Numbered from the stretch's first letter, positions 24,852 through 32,337 are shown. The stretch: 35,299 nt of DNA from UBA3103 sp002365855 (GCA_030627625.1 DAOURR010000020.1:1-35299), one strand, 5' to 3'. Notes: generated by a model not told the origin, from the letters alone. Program-made: numbers and translations.

Positions 24852-25139
24852 CTAATGGACAAGTTTGTCTTGATCTGGATGATCGTGGTCCTGCCCGCCT
24901 TCACAAGAACACCCGTCTGCTTCCCCTTGAGCGCTACACCCACAATCACAGGTAGTTTTGCTTTCCCTCCTGGGTTTTAGCCCGGCCGATTCCAAAGTTC
25001 CGATTACCTGGGCGCGTATGTTCTTTAAATATATTTTCCTGAGTGATTTTTGTTCTGTTTTTTCCTCTTCAGTAAGTCCTCCGTCCTTCTGTTTGCGGGC
25101 AAGCTCATTTATTCTTTCTACAAGTTCTTTTGTTATCAA
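24852..25139 (-). CDS. YnzC/DUF896-family small protein with Cys/His-rich tail
   Basis: The 95-residue product begins like YnzC (DUF896): ITKELVERINELARKQKDGG, LTEEEKTEQKSLRKIYLKNIRAQV. This is a two-helix protein of unknown exact role in Bacillus, where ynzC is in the lexA-regulated sosA operon. After the usual domain (about 1-57) there is a tail of about 35 residues rich in Cys, Asp and His (CDCGCS, GCSCEGG, HDHPDQ, final H), which suggests metal binding and is not part of the ordinary family. The TTG start at 25139 follows GAGGTG at seven bases. An upstream in-frame GTG at 25196 would add nineteen unrelated residues. Confidence 0.8.
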   Translation of the reverse strand: MITKELVERINELARKQKDGGLTEEEKTEQKSLRKIYLKNIRAQVIGTLESAGLKPRRESKTTCDCGCSAQGEADGCSCEGGQDHDHPDQDKLVH

Positions 25140-25161
25140 TATAGTCACCTCACTTATGAAA

Positions 25162-25199
25162 AGGGACGCACCTCCGGCTAAGGTATGGGGATGCACCTC
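25162..25199. repeat. Direct repeat in the leader of the YnzC-like gene
   Basis: GGGACGCACCTCC (25162-25174) and GGGATGCACCTCC (25187-25199) are 13-bp copies differing at one base, with starts 25 bp apart. On the gene's strand each presents a GGAGGTG, so together with the true ribosome site there are three Shine-Dalgarno-like sequences in the leader. Confidence 0.75.
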
Positions 25200-25344
25200 C
25201 CTCGTGGGAATGTCACCAACTTTTGTGAATGATCAAACTAAAATAAATATTCCTAATAAATCCCTAATTTAGATTGTCCCCAACGGAATTATATCATTCA
25301 GTTAAGTACGATTCCAGGAGAGCAGGCAAAAAGGTTCCTTTTAA

Positions 25345-25373
25345 TTGACAAAAAAGAATATTTTGCTTAAAAT
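25345..25373 (+). promoter_or_regulatory. Sigma-A promoter of the hisS T-box transcript
   Basis: TTGACA (25345-25350), a 17-bp spacer and TAAAAT (25368-25373). Start expected near 25380, just before stem I. Confidence 0.85.
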
Positions 25374-25395
25374 GTTTGACAGTGATAGTATAAAG

Positions 25396-25650
25396 CGATG
25401 AGCGGGAAGAGTAAACGCAGCTATCCTTATCAGGGACGGAAGGCCACCGACTGAAAGCCTTCCTTGTGGATTGGCGTTGAAAAACACCCGTGAGCGGCCC
25501 CCGAAAACGTGTATAACGCCATTAGGCCGGCCCGGAGTCCTCCGTTAAGGGCGCAAAAGGGATAACTGCAGGTTTTCCGAAAAAGGGTGGCACCACGGGT
25601 AAATGTCCGTCCCTGGCAGTGCTTTCGCATGCCGGGGCGGTTTTGTTTTT
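25396..25650 (+). promoter_or_regulatory. T-box leader (histidine specifier) controlling hisS
   Basis: Stem I is closed by GCGGG/CCCGT and continues with AACGC/GCGTT. The internal loop between these helices carries CAC at 25485-25487, the His specifier codon. The distal arm is a perfect GGAAGGC/GCCTTCC hairpin at 25438-25463. The T-box sequence GGGTGGCACCACGGG lies at 25585-25599 and would pair with the uncharged tRNA acceptor end. It is followed by a GC-rich terminator (about 25606-25640) and TTTTGTTTTT. Uncharged tRNA-His should favour the antiterminator and raise hisS, and probably aspS, expression. hisS starts 15 bases past the T-run. Confidence 0.93.
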
Positions 25651-25664
25651 AAGGAGGGATTGCG

Positions 25665-26933
25665 ATGTTAACTACTCGGCCCAGGGGCACAAACGATATT
25701 CTGCCGGGAGATGTGGAGAAGTGGCAGTACCTGGAAAGCCTGATCCGCCAAATTTGTTCTGAGTACGCTTATTCCGAAATAAGGACTCCGGTTTTTGAAC
25801 ACACGGAGCTCTTCTTGCGCGGGGTTGGTGATACTACTGATATAGTCGAGAAGGAGATGTATACTTTTACTGACCGGGGTGACCGCAGTATTACCCTTAG
25901 GCCGGAGGGCACCGCCTGCGCGGTGAGAGCTTACCTGGAAGATAAACTGCACGCCGGTCCCCAACCAGTAAAGCTTTATTACACCGGGCCGATGTTCCGG
26001 TACGACCGCCCCCAGGCTGGACGGTTCAGACAGTTTCACCAGTTTGGAATTGAGGTTTTTGGTTCCAATGACCCGGCCGTTGATGCCGAGGTTATAGCGA
26101 TGTCTATGGATTTTTACGGAAGGCTGGGCCTGAAAAACCTGGAACTGCACATCAACAGTGTCGGGTGTGTAAAATGCAGGCTGGTTCTACGCCGTGAGCT
26201 GCAAAGTTTTTTTAGAAAGCGCTACGATGATCTTTGCTTCAACTGTAAAAACCGGTTTGAGAAAAACCCGATGCGTATTCTGGATTGCAAAGAAACCCAA
26301 TGCATAGATTCAGGCGTCAATGCTCCCACTCCAATTGACTGTCTGTGTGAAAGCTGCTCAGCTCATTTTGAGAAAGTAAAAAAGCACATGGATTTAATCA
26401 ACATTCCATATATAATCAATCACCGCCTGGTGCGGGGTCTTGATTACTACACTAATACCGCTTTTGAAATGATGGCTCCTGATATCGGCGCACAAAGTTC
26501 CATCGGAGGAGGAGGACGCTACAACGGGCTGGTTGAGACCTGCGGCGGGCCCCCTACGCCAGGTGTTGGTTTTGCGCTTGGGATGGAGCGGGTGATCCTG
26601 GCCCTGGATCGTCAACGAGTAGCTTTCCCCGGAACGGTTGGGCCTGATGTATTTGTTGTTACGGTAGGGCAGGTTGGGTCGGATGAAGCGTTTAAACTTC
26701 TCTTCAAGCTGCGTGCAGCCGGGTTCTCTGCCAACAAGGACTTCCTAAACCGTAGTCTTAAAGCACAAATGAAATATGCCGGGAAAGCAGGAGTCAGATT
26801 TGTGGTAATTATTGGTGAAGAGGAATTGGCGAGGGGTGTCGCCATGGTGCGTGACATGGTTACTGCAAAACAAGAGTCCGTGATTTTGGACCAAATTGCC
26901 GTATATTTGACGAAAAGAAAATCGGAAGTTTAG
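25665..26933 (+). CDS. hisS: Histidyl-tRNA synthetase
   Basis: HisRS is a class II synthetase that charges tRNA-His. The 422-residue product has motif 1 region YSEIRTPVFEHTELF, motif 2 LYYTGPMFRYDRPQAGRFRQFHQFG, the histidine-specific motifs LVRGLDYYTNTAFE and the motif 3 region GVGFALGMERV. The C-terminal anticodon-binding domain starts near 330 (DVFVVTVG). The insertion domain contains several Cys pairs, as is common in Firmicute HisRS. AAGGAGGG precedes the ATG. aspS follows after 44 bases, an order widely conserved. Confidence 0.97.
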   Translation: MLTTRPRGTNDILPGDVEKWQYLESLIRQICSEYAYSEIRTPVFEHTELFLRGVGDTTDIVEKEMYTFTDRGDRSITLRPEGTACAVRAYLEDKLHAGPQPVKLYYTGPMFRYDRPQAGRFRQFHQFGIEVFGSNDPAVDAEVIAMSMDFYGRLGLKNLELHINSVGCVKCRLVLRRELQSFFRKRYDDLCFNCKNRFEKNPMRILDCKETQCIDSGVNAPTPIDCLCESCSAHFEKVKKHMDLINIPYIINHRLVRGLDYYTNTAFEMMAPDIGAQSSIGGGGRYNGLVETCGGPPTPGVGFALGMERVILALDRQRVAFPGTVGPDVFVVTVGQVGSDEAFKLLFKLRAAGFSANKDFLNRSLKAQMKYAGKAGVRFVVIIGEEELARGVAMVRDMVTAKQESVILDQIAVYLTKRKSEV

Positions 26934-26977
26934 CTATTCTATTCTGTTAGAGGATTAATTTAGGGAGGACTTATAAT

Positions 26978-28765
26978 ATGGTAGAATTTTTAAATGGTTT
27001 AAAGCGTACTCACAGGTGCGGTGATTTACGTGATGAACATACCGGAAGCAATGTGGTTATAATGGGTTGGGTGCAGCGGCGGCGGGACCATGGGGGCCTG
27101 ATCTTTGTTGACCTTAGAGATAGAACCGGTCTGGTGCAGATTGTATTCAGCCCGGAATTACACAGGGAAGCTTTTTTAAAAGCAGAAGGGGTGCGCAATG
27201 AATTTGTGCTTGCCGTGCAGGGCGCAGTTCGGATTCGCCCCGATGGTACCGCCAATCCAAACCTGGCAACCGGTCAGGTAGAGGTGATGGCTTACGAGTT
27301 GAGAGTGCTAAACCGCGCCAAAACACCTCCTTTTTACATAGAAGATAATGTTGAAGTGGATGAGAACATGAGGTTGCGATATCGCTACCTTGACCTGCGC
27401 CGGCCGGAAATGCAGAAGACCTTTGCCTTGAGGCACCGTGCGGCTAAGAGCGTCCGCGATTTTCTCGATGAGCATAGTTTTATTGAAATTGAGACACCAA
27501 TGCTGACAAAGAGCTCTCCGGAAGGTGCACGGGATTACCTTGTGCCGAGCAGGGTTAATCCCGGTAAATTTTACGCGCTGCCGCAGTCTCCCCAGCTTTT
27601 TAAGCAGATCTTAATGGTGGCGGGCTTTGATAGATATTACCAGGTTGTTCGCTGCTTCAGGGACGAAGACTTGAGGGCTGACCGGCAACCGGAATTTACC
27701 CAGATCGATCTTGAGATGTCTTTTGTGGAAGTTGACGAAGTTCTAGAGCTAATGGAAGGCATGATTTCAAGGTTGTTCCGGGAAACCGCCGGCATTGAAA
27801 TAAGCTGCCCGTTTGCACGGTTGTCATACCAGGAGGCAATTAACCGCTATGGCACAGACAAGCCTGATACACGCTTCGGTATGGAGTTAAAGGACGTTTC
27901 AGACATTGCAGCCGGATGCTCATTTAAGGTATTTTCTTCAGTAATAGCAGCAGGTGGCCAGGTTAAAGGGATTAACGCCTCGGGCTGCGGTACTTTCAGC
28001 CGTAAAGAAATCGACGACCTTACTGACTACGCGGCAATATATAGAGCCAAGGGGCTGGCCTACTTTATTGTAACCGAGGAAGGCATCAAGTCTACCATTA
28101 CCAAATTCTTTGATGAACAGGAACTCTCCACAATAGCCGACAGGCTGGAAGCAAAGCCGGGAGACCTTCTGCTCTTTGTCGCCGATACTCCGCAGGTGGT
28201 GGCTGATTCTCTGGGGGCGCTGCGAATTCACCTGGGCGAGTTACTGGGCTTGATTCCTGAGGGACTCTATAACTTCCTTTGGGTGGTCGACTTTCCCCTG
28301 TTGGAATACGACCATGGGGAAGGTAGGTATACAGCAGTCCACCACCCGTTTACCTCACCAAAGGAATCTGATCTTCCCCTGCTTCAAACAAATCCGGGGG
28401 AGGTGCGCGCTAAGGCTTATGACCTCGTCCTGAACGGTATTGAAATTGGCGGAGGTAGCATCCGTATTCACTCAAGAGAAGTCCAGGAAAAGATGTTTTC
28501 TGTAATCGGTATCAGCCATGAGGATGCCGTAGATAAATTTGGCTTTATGCTTGAGGCGTTTGAATATGGCACGCCGCCGCATGGTGGTATTGCTTTTGGA
28601 CTTGACCGGTTGGTAATGATTCTGTCCGGGAAGAGAACAATCAGGGACGTTATAGCCTTTCCTAAAACACAGAGCGCCACCGATCTAATGTCCCAGGCGC
28701 CCGGCTTTGTTTCAGATGAACAGATAAAGGAACTGCACATTAAAATTAAACTAAAAAAATCTTGA
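26978..28765 (+). CDS. aspS: Aspartyl-tRNA synthetase, bacterial type
   Basis: The 595-residue product has the bacterial AspRS layout. An N-terminal OB anticodon-binding domain comes first (about 15-110, GWVQRRRDHGGLIFVDLRDR), then class II motif 2 (YQVVRCFRDEDLRADRQPEFTQID), a GAD insertion domain (about 290-410) and motif 3 (GGIAFGLDRLVMILSG). It charges Asp onto tRNA-Asp; whether it also misacylates tRNA-Asn cannot be told from what I see. GGGAGGAC precedes the ATG. It probably shares the hisS T-box transcript. A small inverted repeat (GTTGAC-TCC-GTCAAC) lies just past the stop without a T-run. Confidence 0.97.
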   Translation: MVEFLNGLKRTHRCGDLRDEHTGSNVVIMGWVQRRRDHGGLIFVDLRDRTGLVQIVFSPELHREAFLKAEGVRNEFVLAVQGAVRIRPDGTANPNLATGQVEVMAYELRVLNRAKTPPFYIEDNVEVDENMRLRYRYLDLRRPEMQKTFALRHRAAKSVRDFLDEHSFIEIETPMLTKSSPEGARDYLVPSRVNPGKFYALPQSPQLFKQILMVAGFDRYYQVVRCFRDEDLRADRQPEFTQIDLEMSFVEVDEVLELMEGMISRLFRETAGIEISCPFARLSYQEAINRYGTDKPDTRFGMELKDVSDIAAGCSFKVFSSVIAAGGQVKGINASGCGTFSRKEIDDLTDYAAIYRAKGLAYFIVTEEGIKSTITKFFDEQELSTIADRLEAKPGDLLLFVADTPQVVADSLGALRIHLGELLGLIPEGLYNFLWVVDFPLLEYDHGEGRYTAVHHPFTSPKESDLPLLQTNPGEVRAKAYDLVLNGIEIGGGSIRIHSREVQEKMFSVIGISHEDAVDKFGFMLEAFEYGTPPHGGIAFGLDRLVMILSGKRTIRDVIAFPKTQSATDLMSQAPGFVSDEQIKELHIKIKLKKS

Positions 28766-28797
28766 AATACAGGCCAACGTTGACTCCGTCAACGCAC

Positions 28798-28826
28798 TTG
28801 AAAATAGGCAGATGGTATGATAACAT
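28798..28826 (+). promoter_or_regulatory. Probable promoter of the 6S RNA
   Basis: TTGAAA (28798-28803), a 17-bp spacer and TAACAT (28821-28826). Start expected near 28833, slightly upstream of the recognisable 6S body. Confidence 0.5.
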
Positions 28827-28837
28827 AAATACAGATA

Positions 28838-29032
28838 ACAGCATGAAACGCCCTGCTGTGTTCGTGATTAACCTTGAAGTTTTACCAACACCGTAAAAAT
28901 GGGAGTCCGGCTCTGGAATGAGGCTTGCACGCCTCCCAGTTGGGGAAACATAAATCATCCAGGAGGGCACCCACCTGTGAGAGCAGGTTAAACTTTTAGG
29001 AGTCACGGCATGAGTGGGGTTTTTGTTTGGAT
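28838..29032 (+). ncRNA. ssrS: 6S RNA (SsrS/BsrA type)
   Basis: 6S RNA mimics an open promoter and sequesters the sigma-A RNA polymerase holoenzyme. The sequence runs parallel to B. subtilis 6S-1 as I recall it: CCCTGCTGTGTTCGTGATT and CTTGAAGTTTT near the 5' end, a central GAGGCTTGCACGCCTCC hairpin, CCAGGAGGGCACCCACCTGTGAGAG, then AACTTTTAGGAGTCACGGC near the 3' end. CGTGAT pairs with GTCACG as part of the closing arm. The location between aspS and tcdA is the same as bsrA between aspS and yrvM in Bacillus. Exact ends are approximate. Confidence 0.88.
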
Positions 29033-29040
29033 CCATAAAC

Positions 29041-29090
29041 AAAGGTTTTCAGTTTTAGCTTTTCCAGGCTACTGAAAACCTTTTTATTTT
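29041..29090 (+). terminator. Strong intrinsic terminator after the 6S RNA
   Basis: AAAGGTTTTCAGT pairs with ACTGAAAACCTTT, with further pairing of AGC and GCT inside, followed by TTATTTTC. It separates the 6S RNA from tcdA. The weaker TTTTTGTTT near 29020 may mark the mature 6S end. Confidence 0.88.
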
Positions 29091-29104
29091 CGGGGGGTGG
29101 TTTA

Positions 29105-29875
29105 ATGTCTGAACGGTTTTCCCGTACCGCAATGCTTATAGGCCAGGACGGTTTGGAGTTGTTAAAAAGAAAAAAAGTGGCTGTCTTCGGGTTGGGCGGT
29201 GTAGGTTCTTTTGTGGTAGAAGGCCTTGCCAGAGCAGGTGTAGGCGGGTTCTATCTGGTAGATCACGACATAGTTGATGTATCAAATATTAACAGGCAAT
29301 TACACGCTCTCACATGTACAATAGGTAAGCCCAAGGTGGAGTTAATGGCGGAAAGGGTAAAACAAATTAATCCGGAGGCAGAGGTAACAGTTCTGCAAAA
29401 ACGTTACTTGCCGGGTGGGGGCAGCGAGGTCATTCCATCCGGGTTGGACTACCTGGTCGATGCGGTTGATGATGTTCCGGCGAAGGTGGACCTCGTAGTA
29501 TACTCATTAAAAATGCGCATTTCAGTAATATCCTCGATGGGAGCAGGGAACAGGCTCGATCCAGGCATGTTTATGGTGGCGGATGTGTCCCGCACCTCGA
29601 ACTGTCCTTTGGCCAGGGCATTTCGCAGGGAGCTCAGAAAGGCCGGTATCACCGAAGGAGTTAAAGTGGTTTTTTCAACGGAGAAACCGTTGCTGCCGCA
29701 GGGTCATAATTTTCACAATGTTGAAACAGGTATCGGCCCTTCAGGCCGCCGCTTGATCGGGAGTATTTCTTTCGTTCCATCTGTAGCCGGCCTGATCACT
29801 GCCGCTGAAGTAGTTAAAGATTTACTCATTCCGGAATTCCCTATTACTAGAAAAGATAAAACCTGTGGTGATTGA
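29105..29875 (+). CDS. tcdA: tRNA threonylcarbamoyladenosine dehydratase TcdA (CsdL, YrvM)
   Basis: TcdA is an E1-like ATP-dependent enzyme that cyclises t6A37 in tRNA. The 256-residue product has the N-terminal RFSRTAMLIGQDGLELLKRK, the nucleotide-binding VAVFGLGGVGSFVVEGLARAG, DHDIVDVSNINRQLHA, and the later conserved LVDAVDDVPAKVDLV and SSMGAGNRLDP. TcdA often works with a CsdA/CsdE sulfur-transfer system in other bacteria. GGGGGG lies a few bases before the ATG. The trxA promoter begins inside its last codons. Confidence 0.95.
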   Translation: MSERFSRTAMLIGQDGLELLKRKKVAVFGLGGVGSFVVEGLARAGVGGFYLVDHDIVDVSNINRQLHALTCTIGKPKVELMAERVKQINPEAEVTVLQKRYLPGGGSEVIPSGLDYLVDAVDDVPAKVDLVVYSLKMRISVISSMGAGNRLDPGMFMVADVSRTSNCPLARAFRRELRKAGITEGVKVVFSTEKPLLPQGHNFHNVETGIGPSGRRLIGSISFVPSVAGLITAAEVVKDLLIPEFPITRKDKTCGD

Positions 29876-29901
29876 CAAAGGGTTTTAAAGGGTATTATAA
29901 T
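29872..29901 (+). promoter_or_regulatory. Strong sigma-A promoter for thioredoxin
   Basis: TTGACA (29872-29877) overlaps the tcdA stop; an 18-bp spacer separates it from a consensus TATAAT (29896-29901). The leader to trxA is about 97 nt and AT-rich, with no clear structured element. Confidence 0.85.
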
Positions 29902-30004
29902 TTGTTGTGTATATATAGTTTAATTTAAGGGTTTATGGCATTTTTGGAATGATTATTTGTTTTAATGGTGAGTTAAAAACTAAAACTTGAAAGGGGAGAG
30001 CTTC

Positions 30005-30334
30005 TTGGGTACTGATAGGATTTTGGTTTTAAATGATACAGACTTCAAAAAAGTTCTGAGTGGTTTAAATATTCCATTTCTAATTGATTTTTGGGCGGAG
30101 TGGTGCGGGCCATGTAAAATGATCGCCCCAGTTGTGGAAGAAATAGCAGCAGAATACGAAGGGAAAATCCAGGTAGGGAAGATAAATGTCGATGAAAACC
30201 AGGAAGTGCCGGCCAGTTATAAAGTCATCAGCATTCCAACCCTGGTCATTTTTAAAGATGGCGAGGAATTGGATCGTTCTATAGGATATAAAACGAAGGA
30301 CGAGCTCCGCAGTTTTATCAACAAACACCTTTAA
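30005..30334 (+). CDS. trxA: Thioredoxin
   Basis: The 109-residue protein is a cytoplasmic thiol-disulfide oxidoreductase. It has the classic active site WAEWCGPCKMIAP (C34, C37), the buried Asp in FLIDFW, and the cis-proline loop ISIPTLVIFKDG. The TTG at 30005 is chosen since GGGGAG lies six bases upstream; an earlier TTG at 29987 precedes that site. It has its own promoter and a terminator, so it is monocistronic. The length and motifs are those of ordinary TrxA. Confidence 0.96.
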   Translation: MGTDRILVLNDTDFKKVLSGLNIPFLIDFWAEWCGPCKMIAPVVEEIAAEYEGKIQVGKINVDENQEVPASYKVISIPTLVIFKDGEELDRSIGYKTKDELRSFINKHL

Positions 30335-30346
30335 TTCCAGTAAACA

Positions 30347-30371
30347 AAAGCACGTGCTTACGTGCTTTTTT
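30347..30371 (+). terminator. Intrinsic terminator after trxA
   Basis: AAAGCACGT pairs perfectly with ACGTGCTTT around GCTT, followed by a T-run. Confidence 0.92.
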
Positions 30372-30422
30372 ACTTAGTGCGCCTGGCAAATCACTTTTAA
30401 TATTACAAAGGGGGTATCCCTT

Positions 30423-31736
30423 TTGAATCTATTTGAACAGAGCATGGAAAAAAACCTGTCCAAGACCGCCCCACTGGCCATGCGGATGCGACCCAGGACA
30501 CTTGATGAATTTGAAGAGCAGTCAGGCATCATGGGCAAAGGGACGTTGCTCAGACGGTCTATTGAGGCGGACAAAATCATGTCCGCTATATTTTTCGGCC
30601 CGCCTGGAACAGGCAAAACCACGCTGGCCACAATAATTGCCCGTGTAACCAGGTCAAAGTTTGAAACTATCAACGCTGTAATGGCCGGTGTGGGGGACAT
30701 CCGGCGGGTAGTGGCTGAAGCCAAAGAGAGACTTTCTCTATACAATGAAAAGACAATTCTTTATATTGATGAAATTCACCGCTTTAATAAAGCTCAGCAG
30801 GATGCCCTGCTTCCCTACGTAGAAAACGGAATCGTAACCATGATTGGGTCCACCACGGAAAACCCTATGTTTGCTGTAAATAGGCCTCTTTTATCACGCT
30901 CACAACTGTACCGCTTTGATCCTCTTTCCAAGGAAGCTATCCGTCGTCTGCTGCAGAAAGCGTTAAAGGATAGTGATAGAGGGCTGGGCGAGTATAGTAC
31001 AGAGATTTCTCCGGAGGCGCTGGACCATCTGGCCGAGGTGGCCAACGGGGACGCCAGGACCGGTCTGAATGCCCTGGAGCTGGCAGTATTAACAACACTA
31101 CCAGATGACGGGGGAATACGGCGTATTTCCTTGTCTGCGGCGGAGGATGCAATTCAAAAGAGGGTGCTGAAATACAACCGGGAGGACGAGCATTATGATG
31201 TGATTTCCGCTTTTATTAAAAGCATGAGAGGTTCCGACCCCCACGCTACTCTCTACTGGTTGGCCAGAATGCTTTATGCGGGTGAAGACCCTGAATTTAT
31301 ATGCCGCCGCATTATGATTCACGCTGCAGAGGATGTCGGCCTGTCAGATCCTCAGGCCCTGGTCATAGCTGTCGCAGCGGCGCAAGCCGTTGAAAGGGTA
31401 GGTATGCCCGAAGCTAGAATTATACTGGCTGAAGCCGCTCTTTACATTGCTACGGCTCCAAAAAGCAATACCGTTATTGAGGGGATAGAAGCCGCTCTAT
31501 CCGCTGTCGAAAAAGAGCGTACCGAGCCGGTTCCGGCCCATCTGCGGGGAACAGGCTACAAGGGAGCGCTTGACCTTGGGCATGGAAAGGGCTATAAATA
31601 TCCGCATAACTATCCAGGCAATTATGTCAGCCAGGAGTATTTGCCTGCCAACATGAAGGCCAAAGAGTTTTACAAGCCTTCATTAAATGGATGGGAGGCG
31701 GAGATCAGCAAAAGAATGGGAAAATTAGGTAGTTAA
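30423..31736 (+). CDS. rarA: Replication-associated recombination AAA+ ATPase RarA (MgsA)
   Basis: RarA acts at stalled replication forks with SSB. The 437-residue product has Walker A FFGPPGTGKTTLA, Walker B LYIDEIHRFNKAQQDALLPYVE and sensor 1 MIGSTTENP. The C-terminal tetramerisation domain includes SAFIKSMRGSDPHATLYWLARMLYAGED and the conserved end HLRGTGYKGALDLGHGKGYKYPHNYPG, split here by spacing. The TTG at 30423 follows AAAGGGGG. The N-terminal motif usually read as VGQ reads EEQ, a minor variation. No terminator follows directly; a hairpin-repeat region begins about 90 bases later. Confidence 0.96.
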   Translation: MNLFEQSMEKNLSKTAPLAMRMRPRTLDEFEEQSGIMGKGTLLRRSIEADKIMSAIFFGPPGTGKTTLATIIARVTRSKFETINAVMAGVGDIRRVVAEAKERLSLYNEKTILYIDEIHRFNKAQQDALLPYVENGIVTMIGSTTENPMFAVNRPLLSRSQLYRFDPLSKEAIRRLLQKALKDSDRGLGEYSTEISPEALDHLAEVANGDARTGLNALELAVLTTLPDDGGIRRISLSAAEDAIQKRVLKYNREDEHYDVISAFIKSMRGSDPHATLYWLARMLYAGEDPEFICRRIMIHAAEDVGLSDPQALVIAVAAAQAVERVGMPEARIILAEAALYIATAPKSNTVIEGIEAALSAVEKERTEPVPAHLRGTGYKGALDLGHGKGYKYPHNYPGNYVSQEYLPANMKAKEFYKPSLNGWEAEISKRMGKLGS

Positions 31737-31784
31737 GAATATATTAATATATACCTTTATTTTGAATATTTTACTAAAAAACTT

Positions 31785-31815
31785 TTGAATTAATTTTTGT
31801 TTGCATGGGTAAAAT
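31785..31815 (+). promoter_or_regulatory. Possible promoter of the hairpin-array RNA
   Basis: TTGAAT (31785-31790) and TAAAAT (31810-31815) are separated by 19 bp, longer than ideal. Start would be near 31822, at the edge of the array. Confidence 0.4.
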
Positions 31816-31825
31816 AGTTTCACAA

Positions 31826-32220
31826 GGGTTCGTAATGGCCGAGCCAAGACTGTTACAGGGTCGAAAGGCTCTGTAATAGTCGGCCAAAGATTAATACCGG
31901 GTCGTAATGGCTCGGTATTAGTCGGAGGGCAGACTGGTGGGTGTTCCGGCAGGTTCTGCAGCAGTCCGAACGATTGTTGCAGGGTCGTAAGGGATATCCA
32001 TTGGTCGAGCTAAGATTATCATGGGTGTCGGACGCTTTGCTTCCTTTATAGCTTTGAGGTCTATAGCAGTCGAAAGATTGTTATAGGCTTCCAAGATATC
32101 CATGATAGTCGAGCAAAGGTCATTACGGGTTCCGTAATGGTCCATGGCAGTCGAAAGATTGTCTTGGGCTACGCAGGAATGCGTAGTGGCTGTAGCGTAG
32201 GTCATTACGGGCTCTTAACA
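31826..32220 (+). repeat. Hairpin-repeat array, candidate structured non-coding RNA
   Basis: About eight degenerate units with a period near 42 nt (starts 31871, 31913, 31956, 31998, 32061, 32100, 32142) alternate two kinds of 11-nt arm and two linkers. One arm type ends in AGTC, the other begins GAYT. Linker 1 is GAAA or GRGCNAA-like; linker 2 is GGTCGTAATGGCT or a variant. Arms pair over about 11 bp: 31848-31858 with 31871-31881, 31889-31899 with 31913-31923, 31956-31966 with 31972-31982, 32014-32024 with 32100-32110, 32061-32071 with 32076-32086, 32142-32152 with 32157-32167. Arm sequence changes from unit to unit while pairing is kept, which argues for selected structure. I know of no described family it matches. 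It has no convincing coding frame. Confidence 0.85.
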
Positions 32221-32222
32221 TA

Positions 32223-32258
32223 GAAACCTTCCTCATTTATTTGAGGAAGGTTTCTTGT
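32223..32258 (+). terminator. Strong intrinsic terminator closing the array
   Basis: GAAACCTTCCTCA (32223-32235) and TGAGGAAGGTTTC (32242-32254) form a perfect 13-bp stem with a six-base loop, followed by TTGTT. It separates the array from the iscS promoter. Confidence 0.9.
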
Positions 32259-32295
32259 TATAAAATATTAATGCAATCATCATATAAGGAGATAA

Positions 32296-32324
32296 TTGAC
32301 AAGGTTTAAGCGCTATGTTAAGAT
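32296..32324 (+). promoter_or_regulatory. Sigma-A promoter of the iscS operon
   Basis: TTGACA (32296-32301), a 17-bp spacer and TAAGAT (32319-32324). Start expected near 32331; the leader is about 70 nt. Confidence 0.85.
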
Positions 32325-32337
32325 AGCAGAAATGCAT

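Noticed and set aside
25668..26150. Minus-strand open frame of 160 codons inside hisS
   Set aside because: It is antisense to the conserved catalytic core of HisRS, with no independent support.
31918..32205. Minus-strand open frame of 95 codons with a repeated peptide pattern (NLSTAMD, LCSTIMD, NLSTAID)
   Set aside because: The periodicity comes from the roughly 42-nt DNA repeat being a multiple of three. No ribosome site precedes it, composition is unlike neighbours, and the paired arms explain the sequence better.
31826..32220. CRISPR array
   Set aside because: There is no constant repeat; the conserved parts are short linkers and the variable parts pair with each other. No cas genes are nearby.
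31826..32220. Integron attC sites or a transposon end cluster
   Set aside because: No integrase or transposase, no conserved core-site trinucleotides at unit ends, and no gene cassettes between the units.
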